Source: Megalopta genalis (Eukaryota > Arthropoda > Insecta > Hymenoptera > Halictidae). Taken from it: a stretch of 64,000 nt of DNA. A program made the position numbers and the translations under genes. Positions 60,069 to 64,000 of the stretch are shown here, piece after piece. How positions within the stretch are numbered: position 1 is the stretch's first letter; every line of letters begins with the position of its first letter. The notes beneath the pieces are model-generated. The model was not told where the DNA came from, did no database searches, and was given only the letters and a program-made list of their open reading frames with translations. The DNA is taken from positions 1,588,501 through 1,652,500 of the forward strand of contig NC_135017.1 of the NCBI RefSeq assembly GCF_051020955.1. The letters are read 5' to 3'.

Positions 60069-62128
60069 CAGGGTGTTCTACAATTATTTTAACAGCCGAA
60101 AATGAGGGGTAGCTGAGGTCATTTGAATTAACTTTTTCCTTTGTGGAAATGCAATCCGCGGCTTTGTTTACGAGTTATTAACGAAAAACACTGACCAATG
60201 AGAGGTGAAGGCGCGAACCATAATGTGGTCGATCGATCGAGCGCCACATGCTCCTACCACTGAGTGTGACAGCTGAAGGGAGATTCTGTGCCGCGTTCGA
60301 ATCAATGAACAAGTTACGGAGGATGAATTTCTGATATTTTTTTTTACCACGTGACAGTGATAATTTTAAGAAAAACGGTGTTCATCCTTATTTCAGAATG
60401 CCTGAAGAATATTTACTAATTTTTCGGACCCGATATAATGAGTAATTTAACCGTGACGGCCGTTTTAATTTTCTGGTATGCATGACACCTCGTGTATACT
60501 ATATGAAATTTTTAAGCAAGGTGTACAGTGAATATTAATAAAGTACGTAAATGATATTTTAATTTAAATAATTCCGCGTCCAAACACAAGTCAACGAACT
60601 ATTCGCAAAACTAATTTAATAAATAATAATCGCGTTAAAGGATGTAAGGGATATGTTTGTTAGAGAAATATGAAGAATATTATCAATAAGAAATTCACCC
60701 ATTTAGTTGTAAATTCACTTCATGCACGGAAATGTGTGCAGGAAGATAGTGCATTGACCTCGTACAATGTATGATGAACTGCACAGCTGATCTGTATCCG
60801 ACGGCGACGAACAGAAGGATGTCTCCAGGCAGGCTATTCCAACGGTCACTTTTACTACATTATCACTAAACACTGATAACTTATCAATAATATCTGCGGA
60901 CAAACTTTGCTGCGTTAATATGCATGGACCTGAAAACAGCCGATTTTTGAATACGACACGTTCAAAGTTTGCTCCGTTAAAAACACGTATCGCGTTGACA
61001 TATTTCGTAATGTTCTCCTGAACCCTTTACAGCACCCTTGAAGTAAACACGTTGATCGCGCCGTACAAGAATAATTAAGAAAATTCTCTCGCAATGTCCT
61101 TTTCATATTAATGCTTGGAACGAACTGCTGAAGATTGGCACGATGGCCAACAATGTTCGCGTTCGATGGGAAACAGTTGAAACTCGCTCGTAGGAAAACG
61201 AAACATTGTCGTCCATCCTGCTAATCTTCTGCGGTTCGTACGCAGTACGTGTTGTTAACGATACGAACTTTGAACACGCAGCATTAAAAAATTGTCTCTT
61301 TTCAGGGCCATGCATATTAACCCAGGAAAGTTCGTCAGCAGATATTATTGATATATGTTTAGTGATAATGCAGTGAAAGTGAACGTTGGAATAGCCTGCC
61401 TGGAGATTGTTCGTTACCGTCGGATACAGATCAGCTTTACAGTACATCATACATCGTACGAGGTCAATGCACTACCTTCCTGCACACATTTCCGTGCATG
61501 AAGTGGATTTACAACTAAATGGGTGAGTTTTTTATTGATAATATTCTTCATATTTCTCTAACAAACAAGTCTCTTACGTCCTTTAACACGATTATTATTT
61601 ATTAAATTAGCGTTACGAATCGTTCGTTGGATTGTGTTCGGACGCGGAATTATTTAAATTAAAATATCATTTACGTACTTTGTTAATCTTCACTGTACAC
61701 CTTGCTTAAAAATTTCATACGGTACACATGATGTGTCATGCACACCAGAAAATTAAAACGGCTCTCACGGTTAAACTACATATTATTTCGGGTCCGAAAA
61801 ATTAGTAAATATTCTTCAGACATTCTGAAATAAGGATGAATAGCGTTTTTCTTAAAATTATCACTGTAACGTAGTAAAATAAAATTTGGAAGTTCACGCT
61901 CCGTGACTTGTTTATTGATTCGAACGCAGCACGGAGCCCCCCCCCCCCCATCTTCTATCACCCTTCTATCGCTCCACGGCCGAAGCACTCGCCTCTCATT
62001 GGTCAGTGTTTTTCGTTAATAACTCGTAAACGAAGCCGCGGATTACATTTTCGCAAAGGAAAAGGTTACTTCAAATGACCTTAGCTATCCCTCATTTTCG
62101 GCTGTTAAAATAATTGTGGAACACCCTG
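60069..62128. mobile_element. FB fold-back element, complete copy e
   Basis: A 2060-bp element with type A ends CAGGGTGTTCTACAATTATT and AATAATTGTGGAACACCCTG and flanking TA. Arms mirror each other from the ends to about 60994 and 61241 (inner words AACACGTATCGCG and CGCAGTACGTGTT), enclosing a spacer of about 246 bases (60995-61240) unlike that of copies a, b and d. Parts of the arms (ATGCATGGACCTGAAAACAG) are specific to this subtype. A run of 13 C lies near 61938. No transposase. Confidence 0.9.
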
Positions 62129-62160
62129 TATACAGACTTCGTCCGTCCTATCGACATCCC

Positions 62161-62231
62161 AACATCTAAGGCAAGGGCCCGCTAGTACAGCCTTACTGAT
62201 AAGTTCTCTAGCGGGTTCCGGACGAAACGTT
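62161..62231 (+). ncRNA. Hammerhead ribozyme motif, copy 3 (first core altered)
   Basis: AACATC at 62161-62166 (triplet ATC instead of GTC), stem I TAAGGC with GCCTTA (perfect), first core CTGATAA at 62196-62202, a G-to-A change at a normally invariant position, stem II GTTC with GGAC (one wobble), GAAA at 62224-62227, then CGTT. Loops keep CCCGCTAG and CTAGCGGG. Probably inactive as it stands. Confidence 0.75.
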
Positions 62232-62276
62232 TCCCTTTCCCTTCTTCTTAACTCAGTCACCTTTAGCCACCACCAA

Positions 62277-64000
62277 AAATAAATTTTTGCTTTGCCGAAA
62301 TTCTCATTAAATACTAGAATTTTTATTTAATGCACTAAAAATATATTTCGACTTCTCAGACATTTTTTAGTTTAAACATATTTTCTTTGCATGATACAAA
62401 TTAGTAATTTAATAATGTTTTTAATGAAATAAAAAAAGGTGTTTTTGTCCATAATCCTGTGCTCTTCCAGGAGCTTCGTGGCTCGTATTTTCGTGTCTTG
62501 TCTTCGTGTTCTTGTTTTCGTACGTGGTTTAACTTATTTTTGTTCGGTACTGTACGTAGTAGTGTTGGGTCGCGAGATCTTCAGTAAGTTGTACCTCAGT
62601 CTATCGTGACTTACACACGCCGAATTAACTTTGTGCGAGTATTTGTTATCGGAACAACATAATATCGTATATTATGTGCAAATAACTTGCTTGACTATCT
62701 AAACGTCGACAACTATGTCATCAGGACTAGCAAATTGTGAATTTTCGTGTTTTGGTCAGTGTCGCGTTTTTATATGAGAAATGTACATCAGGAGGACTCG
62801 TACTTGTCTAATTAGACAACTTCTCTTTGGACAGTGTCTCTTTTTGGCGAAGTGATCACTGCCCACTACAAATTTCACGAGGGTATAAGACGGCCCACTA
62901 CGGATGGGCCCAAGATGGTTAGAAAATAACCGCTAGATGGGGTTTTACTTGGTAGAAAGGCCCGTTAGGGTGACTTGCGAACGGACGTAACTAGGTGTTT
63001 TGCTGATAATCTGGCTCTCTATGGTTTTTATTTTATTACACGAGGGCCAATTGCGTGTAAGATGTCGGGGACTTTAAAATAAATTTCAAATTTTAAATAA
63101 GTAAAGGTATTATCATCGTTCTGATATGGACAGATAAGCGCAATATATGTTTGTGCTGCCTGAGGTATGCTGATAATCACAAAAGCTATTCATTTCACTT
63201 CTTGTTGCAATGAGTAGGGTAGACAGTTGTTATGGCTATCAATGAATCTCACCTGGGAACATCGGTATCGAAAATTCGATAAAATCTACAACTTTGTACA
63301 AATGTAGTTTAAGTCATCCTAAAAATGAAATAATTTTCCTAAGTATGTTCTAAAACGGTTCTTGGGGTGAAAACAGCCCCTCAAAAATGTTACGAATTTC
63401 CTTATTATCGTCAGTATATTCAAAATGGTGTAAGATATTAAAAAATGATTATATACAAAGTATGTTGTGCTCTATAATGTGGCTGTAATTGAAACAGAAA
63501 ATTTGTTTCCATAACTTACCCCCATTCCCCTTGATTTTTTGAAATTTTATTTTTTGGATATACTTGGTTTAATAGCCTGTCAAGAGCTCTTTACAATAAT
63601 GTAAATAGCTCTTATCGTGACATTTTTTTTAAATATCAAAATTGACTGTTTGTTTGAAAAATTCGTGCAAATCTATTTTATATTTTTTATTGTACAAATG
63701 GTCAATTAATAGTCCACTCAGAGAAGTTATCTGCAGCAGTTAACTTCTCGACGTAGATTATTATTTGAAAGTTTCTGCAATTAACTTTTCTACGATGTTT
63801 ATTATTTGGCCCAAGATGCAATTATAATTTACAGGTTATTAATAATAGATAGAAATAAAACAAAGAATATAGATGTTAAATATGTTTAATAACAAATCCT
63901 GTTTATAATGAATAACGATAAGTTATTCTGTGTAATTGTGACAATAACAATACTTTTGAAAAAAATGTTGTAGGCCAAAAATGTTTTGCACCACGCACGT
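62277..64000. other. Right-hand flank, unassigned
   Basis: 62460-63000 is less AT-rich, with words such as GTACTGTACGTAGTAGTGTT, and might be the untranslated start of a gene or element; no coding exon is recognisable. 63000-64000 is AT-rich with nothing recognised. Confidence 0.4.

Larger units (their letters stand above)
59996..62276 (+). repeat. Repeat D, copy split by an FB element
   Basis: The left part 59996-60068 (TGACTATCTTCAGACCCGCC ... TCCGCCTCAATTTGTATATA) and right part 62131-62276 (TACAGACTTCGTCCGTCCTA, hammerhead, pyrimidine-rich tail, CCACCACCAAAAAT) join across FB copy e. Removing the element and one TA restores the GTATATATACAGAC seen at 37014-37027. Confidence 0.88.

Noticed and set aside
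62460..63000. Possible first AKR exon or other exon in the GC-richer right flank
   Set aside because: No GLGTW-type sequence or other motif in any frame, and no splice sites joined to a coding frame.
1..64000. CRISPR arrays, tRNA and rRNA genes, bacterial operons
   Set aside because: Nothing of the kind was seen; repeats are dispersed or palindromic and not regularly spaced, and no tRNA cloverleaf could be recognised by eye.

Overview
This looks like a repeat-rich stretch of an insect nuclear genome. Base composition is AT-rich, genes are split by spliceosomal introns, and Tc1/mariner relics are dense, including a mariner with TTAGGTTGG ends. A hymenopteran such as an ant, bee or wasp is my inference; nothing here proves the order. 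No bacterial features (operons, CRISPR, ribosome binding sites) were seen, and I found no tRNA or rRNA gene.

Host genes, both on the minus strand: (1) the first coding exon of a short-chain dehydrogenase/reductase at 386-689, whose remaining exons would lie left of the window; (2) an aldo-keto reductase in three exons at 54398-54568, 46759-47112 and 42571-42945, all junctions phase 0, all four catalytic residues present, stop codon present, first exon not found. A frameshifted ankyrin-repeat relic (37312-39091, minus) is probably a pseudogene.

Most of the rest is mobile DNA. The dominant family is a fold-back element (called FB here) with inverted arms up to about 1 kb and CAGGGTG termini. 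Large copies lie at 9015-11000, 15945-17169, 31754-32680 (half), 43573-45843 and 60069-62128, with fragments at 2824-3337, 6408-6662, 27245-27960 and 28045-28145. Other elements are a mariner at 7392-7848, a second mariner at 12866-14164 split by a solo-LTR-like insert, Tc3/Tc1 relics at 19161-20040, 20142-21317, 22173-22960, 24609-25424 and 56470-56989, a further transposase relic at 48640-49030, a Ty3/gypsy pol fragment at 28200-29430, and several small palindromic MITE families.

The most interesting item is a short interspersed repeat (called D here) at 25412-25488, 36924-37101, 48145-48372 and 59996-62276. Three of its four copies carry a complete hammerhead self-cleaving ribozyme fold: CTGATGA, GAAA, a GTC or ATC cleavage triplet, three helices, and complementary loops I and II. 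The fourth D copy has been split by an FB element. The unsplit D copies act as an empty site and show that FB inserts at TA.

Two introns or flanks show TE and gene interplay: an FB copy sits in the last intron of the aldo-keto reductase, and a palindromic element sits just upstream of the dehydrogenase.
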